Shown here one piece after another: positions 11,704 through 23,628 of a stretch of DNA of 64,000 bases (the first letter of the stretch is position 1; each line of letters opens with the position of its first letter). The notes under the pieces were generated by a model. That model saw nothing but the letters and a program-made list of their open reading frames with translations, did no database searches and was not told the DNA's origin. This DNA comes from Amoebophrya sp. A120 (lineage: Eukaryota; Sar; Dinophyceae; Syndiniales; Amoebophryaceae). Location: assembly GCA_905178155.1 (NCBI GenBank), contig CAJINV010000012.1, forward strand, positions 2,196,166 to 2,260,165. Direction: 5' to 3'. A program made the position numbers and the translations under genes.

Positions 11704-12489
11704 TTACACAAAGTCGTCATCGTCGCTTTGCTCCCCGGCGTAGACTACGTACTGCGGCTGCTGCTGGTATGCCACCGGCTGCGCTGGCTCCGCGTAGACG
11801 ATCTGTTTTTTGTATTTGTTTCATGATCTATTTCATTCTCATTTTTTGTCAACATGTAGAACCAATGCAAGAATGATCATGATGTTGACATCTACAACTA
11901 CTTGAAGTTCTTGTTGTATACATCACGCAACACAAATTTCTACCTCTTCCTCATAGACCGGGCCTCTGTAGCAGCACCAGACGGGAATAGCAATGGCGAA
12001 GATGATGATCAACAGGATGAGCAGGATCCAGAGCCAGAGCAACCGCAACCCATAGTTTGGATTCTCGTCAACCGGATGGCAGTGCGTGTTGAGGAACCTA
12101 TCCCGGTAGCAGTATATGCATTGCAAACGTATCGCACTCGTACTATTATCATTAATTGCAATCATGTATGACAAATCTTGTCCTTAAGGTAAAACAGCAT
12201 GACAGATGCCAGCTCTCATGCTGAGCAAATTTGTAATGCAATTTATACAACTAGTACGATGGATAATTTTGTAATGCATACAGTAGCAGTAGACGCCGCC
12301 AATCCACGTGTACCACCCCGCGATTGCTTGGTCGGCCAGCAGCAGCAGCGACAGTGCGGCTGCTGGTGCGGTGAGCAAGTTCTTGCTCGTCCCTGCACCT
12401 GGGGCTCTTCGGCTATTTTTGCCCTGCGTCCTCATGTTGGAAAGAGAGGAAGTCGCAAGAGCAGTCGTGGAGGTAGTGGCAGGAGACAT
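11704..12489 (-). CDS. Small single-pass membrane protein with signal peptide and Tyr/Pro-rich cytoplasmic tail
   Basis: Exons 12489-12286, 12114-11944 and 11802-11704 total 158 codons including the stop. The N-terminal part ends in a hydrophobic signal-type segment (LLTAPAAALSLLLLADQAIA). A short Cys/Tyr-rich luminal segment follows (GGVYCYCYRDRFLNTHC). Then come a strong transmembrane helix (LLWLWILLILLIIIFAIAI) and a tail with EPAQPVAYQQQPQYVVY and an acidic end, DDDDF-V. Exons 1 and 2 are separated by a family B introner, exons 2 and 3 by a conventional GT-AG intron. The architecture is reminiscent of VOPP1/Shisa-type adaptors (short Cys-rich ectodomain, one membrane helix, Pro-Tyr tail), but no family assignment is safe. 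A start 48 bases upstream (12537) is also possible. Confidence 0.75.
12115..12280. mobile_element. Introner, family B
   Basis: Ends TATGCATTGCAAACGTATCG and TATGCATTACAAAATTATCC. The duplication cagta is perfect. Removal joins GGVYCYC to YRDRF in frame. Confidence 0.9.
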
Positions 12490-14010
12490 TTTTTGTACTG
12501 TTGATTTGGTCTGGCTTTGAGAAAAAAAAGTCGTCAAGATAGAATATGATCCGCGAAGAGGTCGTTCACAGGCAAAAGTACGCTCTTAAAAATCGGAGCA
12601 GAGAGAAAATACAACTCGATTAATATTTTGGGAAGATTTTGTAGGGTCGTGATAGTGCTCTCGCTAAAAAGTAAAAGAAAACTTAGAAGAATAGAATCAG
12701 GTTGAAGACTCGTTATGGAAAATTAGCAGCTATGCGTTTGTTTTCTTGTCAAAATGTAAAAATACCTTGGCAATTGATGTTGTTGTAAATGGGAACTGTA
12801 GTTGTATCAGGTGACAAGATGGATGGACGTCCGCGTGGTAAAAATGCGCTACCCTTGCTATTTCCATTTCGTCCAAGCACTACCGGAAAATGCTGATCCG
12901 ATTTGTGTTTCTGCGTTAAGAGCTTATTTCTAATGATCTTCATCACCGACAAAAGTTATTTTTTGATCTTAACCTTGCGGCTACACAACTTCTACTCCAC
13001 CGACATGATGTGCACGATCATAGTGCGCATTTTTTTCAAGGACCAGGATGCTTTTTAATTTTACCAGAGAGATCGTCTTCGTCTGGCCGTTGTCACACGA
13101 AATTTGAGCCTGTATTTTTCGACAGATTCGTTCTACTTGATCCAGTTTTATATTTCAAGTGTCCCACTCACTTGATGGACTGACGTGCAACAACCGATTT
13201 CCTTTCGTTTATACTGTGGTCCGGGTGTGGTTCTTACCGAAATTTGTTGCACCGACTACTGAAACGACCGAGCAGATTGAAGGCCGCTCCACCAAGTCGT
13301 GACTCCCATCAGTCTGTTGCATGCAGTCAAAGTTGAAGTTGCGTCGACATTTACAATGTGAATTTTGTATATTCGATTTGATGAAGTTAGTCTACACGAC
13401 CGAGAGGGCTGCCTGTAGATGAAAATGGCTACTTTGCAAGCGTCGACATATGATACATAAGACACGCCGCGCCACTTGTTGGTCGTTTCAGAACACAGAT
13501 TGAACACATTTGCGCGAATTCGACTGCAACTTAATAACCTGGCCTCGTGACTCATTTTTATCGGTCTTGTTCGAGAAATCAGAAGCTCGACAGTGGTGAA
13601 TTCATGCACCGTCAGACAGGATTTGGTATTGCTGTATTTCAAAGATTCATCTCGCGGCGGGGGTCGAACTGAATTTAAGAAGAAGATACTGACTACTAGA
13701 GCTACTGGGTTAGAATCTTTTTAGAAATTGTTGAAGGAGACGAAACCTGCGACTTTTATCGAGTGCTTTGTTTAGTTTTTCCGTGCGAAACCCGCTGTAG
13801 TACTTCGTCTCGCGCGTCGATGGGATACACCTCCGCCGTACTAGGCACTTTAACTTTATTCCACACTCGGATTAGATTGAGGAAAACTTTCAGAGCATGT
13901 TTTTGTCGTGCTGCGGGTACTCGTTAATTATACACAGAATTTATTTGGGGTAAGGGTATCTAGTCTTGTTTCCTGCGAAGAACGATACGTAGTTTTTTTC
14001 TCATCCAGAC
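12490..14010. other. Intergenic region without a recognised gene
   Basis: About 1.5 kb between the small membrane protein and the next gene. A minus-strand frame of 128 codons at 13256-13642 has no domain, no introner and no support from neighbouring frames, so it was not called. Confidence 0.45.
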
Positions 14011-17000
14011 TCACGGTTGGAACCCCTGCTGTTTCAACTTTTTCCCTTGTCTTTTCCGTTCCTTTTTTTCTGCTCGCTCCTTCATCCGCTGAATTTGCTC
14101 TTCCACGGAGTTTTTGTTCTCCGCTGGTTGCACGTTCCCCACGCCGTTCTCAAACCCCCTTCCGTGGTAGAATTTCTGCGCCAGGGACTTCATCCGTTCC
14201 GCGCGCTCGTCCAGGATTCGCTGCTCCTTTCGCTCTTTGTGCCGTCTCTTCCGCGCGGCCTCCGCGGAAAGAATGGTAGAATCGGCCGAGGAAGAGTCGC
14301 TGTCAGATGAATCTTCATCCGTTTCCTCTTCCTCTTCGGAACCATCTTCCCCTTCCTCTGGTGACTTATCCGTCGTTTGTTTCTTCGAAGAAACGGATTT
14401 GTTGTCGTCGTCATCGGCAGATTTTGAGGTCCCAACGGAATCTCTCGTCGCGGACCGGGATAGTTGCCCCGGCTTTTGATGGCCGCTCCCCGTGTCCGAC
14501 TTCTGATCTTCGTCTTTGGAGGATTTTTCACCCTTGGACGATTTTTCGTCGAGATTTTTCTCGCTGGCAGTTCCGTCTTTGGAAGATTTTCGCTCCCCAG
14601 AAACGTCTTCGATGGCTAGATCGTCTTTCTTCTTTTTCTTCCTTTTCTTCTTCCCCTGTCCCTCCACTCCCACCTTCGTCCCGTAGTTTTGGTTGTCCGT
14701 CATGCGCGCGAAAAACTGCCGGTTTTCCTCCTGCGCGATGAACACCTTGATCTGCGCCCAGATCTGCCGCCCGAAGCAGTACGCCACGATCCCGGATAAC
14801 ACAAGGATCACGATAAAAATCACCGCAAACACCTGCGCAATGACGTCCGCGCTGTCCTCGTCTTCCTTGTTAAGAGCCGCGGCCGCGGCGGCTGCGGCGT
14901 CCCGCTCCTCCTTCGTGCAGTACAAAGGCGCGGGGTTTCCGCCGCGACAGCACCCCTTCTGCCGCACCCCCGCGGAATCACAGTACCCGTGCGTGAAGCG
15001 TTGTTGCAGATACTCACACCCCTCCGACCCCTTCCGGAAATTCAGCGCCCAGTGGTACTCGACTTCGTTGCAGGTAACCCCGCCCCCGTTCTCGTAGCCG
15101 CCGTCGATGGCGCAGCGCTGGTCGGTCACGTAGCGGTTCACAGTGACCATGTTCTCCGGCTGCCGCATGTTCGAGGCTCTTCTGATGTTCAACCCCGATA
15201 AGATGATCGAGTCCCGGGTGCTGCTCGCGTAGATTCGCATGATCAACGTCCCAATCCCGGTGGCGTGCGCGTACCCCTCCTGCGCGGGTTCGTTCAGCCC
15301 CTTTGTGTACCCGAGTTCTGTCATCGGGTTCCACTTCTTGTGGTAGATGTAGGGCTCGCGGACCAAGTACTCGTCAGAAATTTTTATCAAATGCAAAAGC
15401 GTATGGGTCTGGAAGATTCTAAACTTGTGATGCTGTCTCTGGATTCGAAAAAAATTTGTATTGCGTGACCAGTAAGAGGAGAAGATTTTGTGCTTCACGG
15501 AGATAGATAGATTTGTCATGCGGAATAGGCATGAGGAAGCGCTCTAAAAATCTGTGATGCTACGCCATGCATTACAGGCATTATGGATCATGCAAAATAT
15601 GCATGACAAGCCTTGCAATCTTCCAGACCCAGACAATTTTGCAGTTGATAATTTTGTTCTGGTTCCCGTTCGACTGCGACGGGGAATTCGACCCGACCGG
15701 GGTGTCGCCGTAATTCAGCCTCTGCACGTCCATCGTCATGTTGTAGGTCGTGTTTAAGGTCCAGGGATTTTCCTCGAGGTATTGAAACAGCTCGTAGCGG
15801 TACAATGCTCCGGGGACCAGGTTCTCCACGCGAATGAAGACTTGTTGGATGTGCGTGCAGGCCATGACCGAACGGAACGGCCGGGTGGGGGAGCCGCCTC
15901 GGTGCGTGCAGGGAGACAGAGCGAACTTCTCCGTCACGAGCTTCGCTTTGTACAGACCCGGCGTGTCGTGCGTCCCCTCCAAAGCGTACTCTCGTTCCGA
16001 CGCCACGCCAGTCCGTAAATTCGACGTTTCCCCGATGTCAAACATGGGGGTTCGGTAAAACTGCCGCCGTTGCGAGTCCGGAACGACAAGTTGCTCGATA
16101 AATCCGCTCATCACCAGCGGCTCCGTGTTCAACGCCATGCACTGAGCGCCGGTCGTTTGCGTTCTTTCCATGACGCCGTAGATCGCGTCGATCCCGGTGC
16201 CGCAAATCGTGCACCTTTGTTGGTTCATCGGGCGACAGCAGGTGGATTCATATTCCCGTTTGTACGCTAAGCACAGAATGTCGTTGTCGTACGCCCGCGT
16301 GAACGCTTCCAAATTGATGTCCCGGCAGAACCGCTGCGCGGGTTCTAGATAATTTCCACCCACCGCCATGCAGTCCGCGAGGGACTTGATCTGGATAATG
16401 GTCTCCTCCGTGTTTAAATACAGACTTTCCCGGATTTCGTACCCGCTGGTCAGCGTCCGCTTCACGCAGCGAAAACCCGCGGGCTCGTCTGCGGTGATCA
16501 TCCGATTATGCAATACAAATTTCCCGTACATGTACAAAACGCATGACAAATCTCGCTAACTTTGAGTGTCAAATTTGCCATGCTGACTAAGAGTGAAGAT
16601 CAGTTTTGTCATGTTGCGGAGACAGCATTTGTACGTGTACGGGAAAATATTTACTGTGGGTACAGATTCGCCGGATCGCACAGGTAGCACGTTTTGGGGT
16701 CGATGTCGATGCTATCAAATGTAAAAATGTCTGGGTCTGGAAGAATGCGCGATTTGTCATGCTTCTCTGGCATGACTCTTAAATCTGTCATGCAGGTTAC
16801 CCAAGAGCCCCACTTTCCTGTCATGCAAAAACGCGGTTTGTCATGCAGAATAGGCAACACCTAGAAGCTCAGAAACTTGTCATGCTGAGCCAGCACTTAT
16901 GGCTTCCTCATGATACGCCACCCAGCATCACAAGTTTCCAGACCCAGACATTTTTACATTTGATAGATGCGTGGGATGCCCGTGCCCATCCCGAGCGATT

Positions 17001-17598
17001 GGAGAGCACGTGAATCATTTTCGTCAGTGCTTTTTGCAATTCCAGTTTCGAAAGGACCAGCACTCATCTGTCGCAGCTTCTTCTCCGCGATCGCCTCGTG
17101 GAGATCGCGCTGCTCAATTTGTTCCTTCATGATTCGAAGTTTGTACTCCTCTGGGTCTTCGTAGGGCGTTGGCGGAAGCTTCTCCGGCGCCGGGCTTTGG
17201 TCGACAAGTCGGAGTTTCCGGTTGGACAGAAGGGAGTTTTTCACTTTCAGCTGGAGGTGTGCTGGCGTTGGTGTAGTTAATATCTTCGGGGAAGTCGAGG
17301 TCGACGTCTTCTGCTGCTGCTGGTGCTCGTCCTTCACGATAGCATTCGCTGGGGACGAGGATTTTTCCGTTTTCGCCAACATCCGAGTTGTGGTCTCGCC
17401 AGCATCCGGTGTAGTCCCTCGTGTAGGACGACCCGCGAGCGACCCATCGGCAGCGTACGGGTTTTCAACAACTCCAGGCGCATTTTTATCGGCGGAGACT
17501 GCTGTTGAGCTGCACCAGAAAACTACGGAGCTGCTGCCCACCAGGCTGCGGATCAGCTGGAGCATAAAGAACCTCCGGCGCTGGTGGAAAAAGCTCAT
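14011..17598 (-). CDS. Cysteine-rich type I membrane protein with acidic, Lys/Ser-rich cytoplasmic tail
   Basis: Four exons (17598-16971, 16712-16668, 16506-15656, 15384-14011) separated by three introners give 965 residues. A signal peptide is visible (hydrophobic LQLIRSLVGSSSVVFW ending STAVSA). A charged linker follows, then an ectodomain with paired cysteines (CYLC, STCCRP, RCTICGTG, KGCCRGG) and N-glycosylation sequons such as NTTYNMT. One transmembrane helix lies near residues 690-715 (VIAQVFAVIFIVILVLSGIV). The long cytoplasmic tail starts with a Lys run and is then Ser/Asp/Glu-rich, ending in a basic coiled coil. Exon 2 is only 45 bases long and encodes the first CxxC; it exists as a separate exon only because introners flank it. 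I do not recognise the ectodomain; a surface or secretory-pathway receptor-like role is inference. Confidence 0.85.
15385..15650. mobile_element. Introner, family A
   Basis: Ends TATCAAATGCAAAAGCGTAT and TATCAACTGCAAAATTGTCT, each followed by GGGTCTGG. The duplication atttt is perfect. Removal joins GNQNKI to SDEYLV in the type I membrane protein. Confidence 0.92.
16507..16662. mobile_element. Introner, family G
   Basis: Ends TATGCAATACAAATTTCCCG and TACCCACAGTAAATATTTTC; the stems continue through CGTACATGTAC-type sequence. Flanks are ccgat and cagat, a 5-bp duplication with one mismatch. The sister copy is at 45159-45315. Removal keeps the frame into MITADEPAGF. Confidence 0.85.
16713..16965. 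mobile_element. Introner, family A
   Basis: Ends TATCAAATGTAAAAATGTCT on both sides as inverted repeats, the best-preserved pair in the window. The duplication gatgc is perfect. Removal joins GIPRI to DIDPKTCYLC in frame. Confidence 0.94.
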
Positions 17599-18691
17599 TT
17601 TTCTCTGCCGGTGGGCCGTTCAATCAAATCGGGTTTCAAATTTGGTGAATCGTGAAAAAATCGTAAAAAGGACGAAACTTGTTGCATCAGGAGTAGGTAA
17701 ACTGGGGGTGTTTCTAAAACTTTCTAGAGGGACTACTAGATCGGGGAGATCATAGTACGTAAATTGCATGGAATAATCTTCTATGGGTGAGCGTGAGCTT
17801 TTCTTCTACTTACTTGCATGAATGTGGGCCTGTGCATACAGTTGTGTTCGTAAAAAGGTATCAACGCAATAGTAGACCGTCGCCATGGGCTTACGACACC
17901 TGACCAAGGCGTCCTCGTTGCACGACAACATACTGGCTGGATACTTTTCACGACAGAAGGCACGATGTTTTGTACGAAGTGCAGCGATGCTGGCGCACGA
18001 TACCGATTACCATTTTATCATTGTTAAAATATTTTATAGAGAACCGACGGCAGTGTAGTCCTGTGTTGTTCCTGTAAATTGGAGTAGTTCCTATGTTTAA
18101 TGTCTCTCTAAGTACTAGTGGAGGACCGAACATTTTCCGTGCCTGGTTCATCTAGTACTTCATCCATACAAGTACAACACGAACCGAAGGGCACAACGAA
18201 AGCGCGCACTTGACTCTGACGGTAGCAAATAAAAATCCAGCCACCAGCGGCGCACCGAAACACGAACAGCAGCTCCTGAAAGTGGCGAAATTGCAGACAT
18301 GATCTTCTAAGTCTTCTTGGTGGAAATAGTGCGAGCACTGCGATAGAATTCAGATGAGCCAAAGAATGCGGATTCAAAATCTTCTGAAGCTCTCCTTTGC
18401 CTTTTTTTACATTAACAGTGATATCCATCGTATTCATCAAAGCCAAAACCTATTCGTCGACACAAAGGAATCAGCATAAGTGGCCTAATATCTGCATGAC
18501 TATGAATAAGGCGCGCAGTCTCTATGTGTGTAAACGACACGACCAGAAGAAGAAGGTGGATCTGCATTGTTTCAAAACAAGCGGCCTGTTCTCCTGCTCA
18601 GCTTTCGATCATCACCAAACGAAACTATCTCCAGCTCCCCTCCGTCTGGTATAATCATGCCAAACAGCCAACACGACCTAAATCCGATTCC
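17599..18691. other. Intergenic region without a recognised gene
   Basis: About 1.1 kb between the ATG4 stop and the start of the membrane-protein gene. Only short, unconvincing frames are present; no introner or RNA gene was seen. Confidence 0.5.
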
Positions 18692-21600
18692 TCATGCAAC
18701 CAGCCAGTCGTCGTCTGCTCCATGCTCCTTCCCGGTGCTCATACTCCCACTGTGCGGCTTCGGCTTCGTCGGCATCACTTCGATCAAGTCCAACCCGTTC
18801 TCAATTTTCGCTAACCTCGACTTCAATACCTTCCAGTGTTCCCACGAGCCAACGAGAAAGCCGAGACACAGCGAACTGTTGATCTGGTCGAAACCTAGGG
18901 ACCCGCAACACTTCCCGGAGAGATCGGTTATGGGAAGTGCCAGGATTGAAATCGACAAAGTTGAGATAGTTTGTCATGCATAAAGCCGATACCAGTTGGA
19001 AGCCCAATATCCAAGCGGCGCATGGCAAATTTTCCGAGCACCGGATTCCAATTTGTCATGCTGTTTAGGGACAGAAGGCGTATTTTGTCATGCTACTAGA
19101 GCAGCTCTATCTCAAACCCTAAACAGGCTCACAATCGGCCTCACTTGCCATCCCGGCAAGACAGGCATTTCATGCCTTGCATTTTATGCATGACAAATCA
19201 CTTCAACTTTGTCGATTTCAAACCTGACGCTTCCATATCAGCCCGTCGCTCCATGTCGGTGTAGTCGGGAGCTATCCTGTGCAAAAGTATCGCGCTCGTA
19301 CAAATTGCGTTTATGCATTACAAATCTCTTTACTAAGGAAAATCCGCATTACAAATTTGATTTGTAACGCTAAGTGAATTTGTAATGCAATTTATACTAG
19401 TACGATACTTTTGCAGTTCATAGGAACGGTATCGGACCCGTTCGCCTGCGTGGTTTTCTGCAGCGCATCGAGAACAATGCAGTGGGGGTCGAAGTAGAGG
19501 AGTTGTTCGGTGGTGTTTTGCTGCGGATCGGTGCTAAAAACACACCCGGTAAACCAGTGCGCGGAGGCGCCCTCGTTGCCGGATCCGATACCGATGAACT
19601 CCGGTAGGCGGAAGAGGGCGGACAGTGCGGATTGGTATTGCAGTTGCTTGTTCGACTCGTCATACCCCAGTTGCCGGCACACCCAGAAGAGCACGTGCGT
19701 GTGTCGTTTTCTCTGTTGCCTCTGCACCGCCGGTGTGCCGCTGGCGTGCGACATGTCAGCGGATTTGTTTTTTGGTGAGGAAGTAGAATTGGATGCTGGT
19801 GCTGCTGACGTCGGGGCTTTTTGTTTTTGTTTTGACGAAGAACTACTACTAGGTGCCGCGCCCGAGGCCTCGCCTTCAAACCCAACCGGTCGGTGGTGGG
19901 GTCGTCCGTAGTTGTGTCTATTGCTGCTTATATTTTTACCTTGCTGCCGTAGTATTTCTACTTGTTGCGCGTAGTAGTTCCCATCGTAGTCCGCGTATCC
20001 GTAGCCCAAGTCCGCGGTGACGTGTTTTCTGTTCCGCTGCAAAGCCTATCAACTGCAAATATCCCCGGATGTCTGGAAGGATCCGAACTAGTGATGCGTG
20101 CTTCGGATACTACAAAGATCTGTGATGCATAACGTGCTAAAGATCGCGCCCACTTCTGGCCATGCTGAGAGGGCATTTCTCATGCAGAATACGCATCACC
20201 AAGGAGCTGCAGAACCTGTGATGCTAGGCCCTGCATTCCAGACGTGGGGGAGCTTGGAAAAACTGCATGCCAAATCTCGGAATCTCCTACATGACCCAGA
20301 CATTTTTGCATTTGATAAAGCCTTCTGCTGCATGGTGGTGTATCTCGTGTAGTCTATGCCGAGTGCATCCTGTTCCGCAGCCTCATCTTCACTCCCGAAC
20401 TGAATTGTGAGTAAAAACGTCCCCACACACAAGTCAAGATGGGGATCTCGCAACACAAATCCAGAAGCTTTGGGAGTCACGCATGGCAAGTTCCTCTCTG
20501 CAGTGTAGTGTAGTGACGCAAGTTCAGCCGCATCACAAACCCATCTGCCCATCCTGTTTCCAGCATCAGAAATTCCAAAACACGATTGGAAATGCCTCTC
20601 ATGGGGATGCACATGACAAATCTTCCTGCAATTGCAAATCTGCATGACAACTCCGGGGTGGGGATGTTTTTACTCAGGATAAAGTATGGATCTTGATCAT
20701 CCTCCCCCGCATCGATATTGTTGTAGTCGTTCGAGGATCCCGCAGCTGTTGTGCTATTGGAAAAATTATCGTTGTTGTAATTATAGGAACCACTACTACT
20801 TCCAGGAGCTTGATGGTGTTCTATTGGCGTAACTGTTGACCCCTCCCCCCTAGCGCGTGCTTTTAGTGATTGTTTTCTCTCTGCGAGCGAAGGTCCACTA
20901 CTGTTTGCCCCCGCAGTGTATGCATTGCAAAAGTGCCTGGGTCTGGAAGATTGTCAGATTTGTCATGCAGCTTTCCCATGACCCATGAGGTCTGGAATGC
21001 AGGGCCTAGCATGACAGATTCTGTGGGATCTTTCTCATGCCTATCCTGCATGAGAAACTGCCTCCCGACTTGGTCAAAACTGGACGACTTTTGGTAATCA
21101 TGCAACACAGATTTTTGCATGCTTCAGATTTAGCATGCCAAATTGCATTATTCCAGACCCAGACATTTTTACATATACATTTGATACAGTGTACATGGAT
21201 TCCAAATTGCTCTGCGGGAGATTTTATCCTGTGCAAAAGTATCGCACTCGTAGTGATTGCTGCTATGCATGACAAATCTCCTTTTTAAGGTAAAACAGCA
21301 TTACAAATTTCATTTGTAATCATACCAAGCAAATTTCAAATTTGTAATGCAATTGCTACTACTAGTGCGATGCTTTTGCACAGGATAGATTTGACCCAAC
21401 CACCACATTGTCCCCCGCTGCTCTACTCGAAGTGAACATGGACCGCAACACATCTTCGTACACCGGCCCGTCATATCAAATGCAAATATGTCTGGGTCTG
21501 GAAGAGTGGAACTTGTAATGCTGTCTGCGTATTCTAGAAATATCTGTGTTGCATGAGCAGCAAAAGGAGTCAGTTCTCGGCACGCGGAGAACGCATTTGT

Positions 21601-22394
21601 CATGCGTAATTAGCAGCAAGAAGCTCTCAAAAAATCTGTGATGCTACTAGCACCAGCATCACAAACCTGTCGGGTCATGCAAAATGTGCATGACAAGCCC
21701 CGTCTCTTCCAGACCCGGAGACTTTTACAACCCATACGTCAGAGAAGCACACGCTCCGCAAGTCCAGGTCCACCGGACACTTGTTGATCAACTTCGCGGC
21801 TACTTGCGCAGAGCTCGTTGGGCCGAACCAGGTCCCCGGCGGTTTTGAGAGTTTCTCGTTTCCGACCTTGCAGAAGTTGTGAATGCTGAAGGGCGCTGTG
21901 GGGCGGTCGTAGAACAAGGAAACGAAATCCTCCTCGTCGATCTCATCTTCCACGTCAGACATGTCCTCCTCCATTTGCTTCTTCGAATTTTGCTTCTTCA
22001 CGAAGATGCTGTGGTCCACCCGCCGGACCGCCTCCCCGACCATCATCTGCATCACGCGGATCATGCAGCCGAAACCCGCGTCGCCGGAGATTTGATAGCC
22101 GTCGTTGTCGTAAAGATCCTCGATGTTGTAACGGTAGGGGAACACGACGCGCGTTTGAAACGCTTTCCGAAATCGCTCCGCGTCTATTTTCGACGAAGCT
22201 CCCTGTTCGGGGGAATTCCCGTCGTTCAGCGCATCCATGAAATCAAATTCTTTCCCGAGAAACTCGACAATCACCAGTCGGTCTGACGTGCCCCCGGCGC
22301 AGAAGGCGACGACGTCAAACCCCCGACCGCCCACCGCCTTTTTCGTCCGCTCCCAGACGCCACGAGAAGCGGCCGCGATCCAACCAAAAACCAT
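18692..22394 (-). CDS. ATG4: ATG4-type cysteine protease (autophagy), eight exons, seven introners
   Basis: ATG4 processes and delipidates ATG8 in the cytosol. Exons: 22394-21742, 21473-21393, 21223-21191, 20918-20687, 20402-20323, 20046-19428, 19272-19243, 18928-18692; these sum to 655 codons including the stop. Family motifs: VFPYRYNIEDLY; SGDAGFGCMIRVMQMM with the catalytic cysteine near residue 110 (family TSDxGWGCMLR); DRPTAPFSIHNF; PGTWFGPTSSAQV; ALFRLPEFIGIGSG; SAHWFTGCV; and LLYFDPH with the Asp-His pair near residues 544 and 546. The C-terminal INSSLCLGFLVGSWEHW matches the family's DPSLALGF block. A Ser/Asn-rich insertion (exons 3-6) separates the Cys and Asp-His halves. Every intron is an introner and none is conventional. 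The chosen ATG at 22394 starts MVFGWIAAASRG; the frame is open further upstream but without an ATG. Confidence 0.93.
18929..19237. mobile_element. Introner, family F
   Basis: Ends TATGGGAAGTGCCAGGATTG and TATGGAAGCGTCAGGTTTGA. Flanks tcggt and tcagc match at three of five positions, an eroded duplication. Removal joins MERRAD to LSGKCCG in ATG4. Confidence 0.85.
19273..19422. mobile_element. Introner, family B
   Basis: Ends TATCCTGTGCAAAAGTATCG and TATGAACTGCAAAAGTATCG. Flanks ggagc and ggaac (one mismatch). Together with the neighbouring element it isolates a 30-base exon of ATG4 encoding DYTDMERRA. Confidence 0.9.
20047..20317. mobile_element. Introner, family A
   Basis: Ends TATCAACTGCAAATATCCCC and TATCAAATGCAAAAATGTCT. 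The duplication aagcc is perfect. Removal joins TTMQQKAL to QRNRKHV in ATG4. Confidence 0.92.
20403..20681. mobile_element. Introner, family D, one end eroded
   Basis: The right end is TATCCTGAGTAAAAACATCC; the left end has decayed to AATTGTGAGTAAAAACGTCC. Flanks aactg and aagta match at three of five positions. Removal keeps the ATG4 frame (QDPYF into GSEDEAAEQ). Confidence 0.85.
20919..21185. mobile_element. Introner, family A
   Basis: Ends TATGCATTGCAAAAGTGCCT and TATCAAATGTATATGTAAAA, the latter with a short internal repeat. The duplication cagtg is perfect. Removal joins NLESMYT to AGANSSG in ATG4. Confidence 0.9.
21224..21387. mobile_element. Introner, family B
   Basis: Ends TATCCTGTGCAAAAGTATCG and TATCCTGTGCAAAAGCATCG. 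The duplication gattt is perfect. Removal joins VVVGSNL to PQSNLES in ATG4 and leaves a 33-base exon. Confidence 0.93.
21474..21736. mobile_element. Introner, family A
   Basis: Ends TATCAAATGCAAATATGTCT and TATGGGTTGTAAAAGTCTCC. The duplication cgtca is perfect. Removal joins VCFSD to DGPVYEDVL in ATG4. Confidence 0.9.
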
Positions 22395-23628
22395 GCTTTT
22401 GCGTTTGGTTTTGTTCACGACAAAAACGGTGTTCAATTTCTCCTGGTGCCAAACAAGAAGAACCGGAAGACGAGAAAGAGGATGAGGACCCAAAACAGCG
22501 GAAGGAGAAACTTATTCGTCCATTCCTAACGCAGCTGCTTGCGGAGGGGGCCCGCCAGGGTCGACGGTTGTCCGGTTTGAATGTTTCATCTTTATGTGGC
22601 CATTTCGCTCGAATGAAGAATAGGGAGCTCCGGAACTGCAGGTGGGGCACGTACGTAAGTAAGTAGATTCTCCCGGGTCTAATGCGCAAAGCGGAAAAAA
22701 ATTGGTGAATACAGAAAACATGTTCACCGGGGGTGCTATACGCGATTTGTGGTTGATGTTGAGGGGAAAATAGGTAATGTACAAGGGGTGGTATTAGAAT
22801 GGGTTTGATGAGTCCTGAGATAGAGATTGTCGTCATTGCATTTTGTTTTATTTTTCAAAATCCACAGACGAGAAAGTGTAGCACACAACAAGTGCGGAAA
22901 AGGTAGCACTGATTCGAACGGCTATCGTGGTAGCAAAAACAAGATGAAAGTCGTACGAAGATAATGCCTTGAGACTATGGAGACTGTACGGAATTAAAAA
23001 TTTGCCGCGATGAACGAGCAACAGAATCCTCTCTCAACATGTTAACTCGGAAAAAACCGAAAACTTTTTAATATTTCCACACAGATGTAGCTATTACCTA
23101 CGCTCGGCGCCATCAATATACCGACTGGCTTATAATTGCTCTTTCTTGGACGTAAATCTGGTGGAGCAAAAGTCAAATGGACGGACGTACCAATAAACCG
23201 AAAATATTTTCTACTCTGCGTGAAGAAGACTCGTCAATGACACTTCTTTCAACTACGAGCGTTGCTGCGTGTCTCTTGCAGTAGAACCGCCATGAAAGAC
23301 GAGGAGCGAGAGGCATCTTCACATGAACATAGTCATGCGTGCGGAAAAAGAACATGTCCGACGGCGACGGTAGTAGCAACACCGCCACATTCGTCCAAGC
23401 ATTTGATGGGCTTGTTTCTCGGAAAAAAAATCTTCGTCTTTATATACCATTTATGTCTTTGTTGTAAAAAACTCCAAGTTGTGGATTTATTTGTGTGGAT
23501 GTGAATCAAAAAAAAGTTTCCAACAAGAACTACACGGGGGGTTCCGTTTTTTTCATTTTCGGTTGTACAAAAAACGCAATTGACGAGTTCCAGATCACGA
23601 CGAAGTAAAAAGTTGGTTCTTTTTTCCG
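22395..23628. other. Intergenic region without a recognised gene
   Basis: About 1.2 kb between the ATG4 start and the RBM22 stop. No domain-bearing frame, introner, RNA gene or repeat was recognised. Confidence 0.5.

Noticed and set aside
13256-13642. Minus-strand frame of 128 codons in an intergenic region
   Set aside because: No domain, no introner (unlike every confirmed host gene), no adjoining exon, and ordinary random-frame length for this composition.
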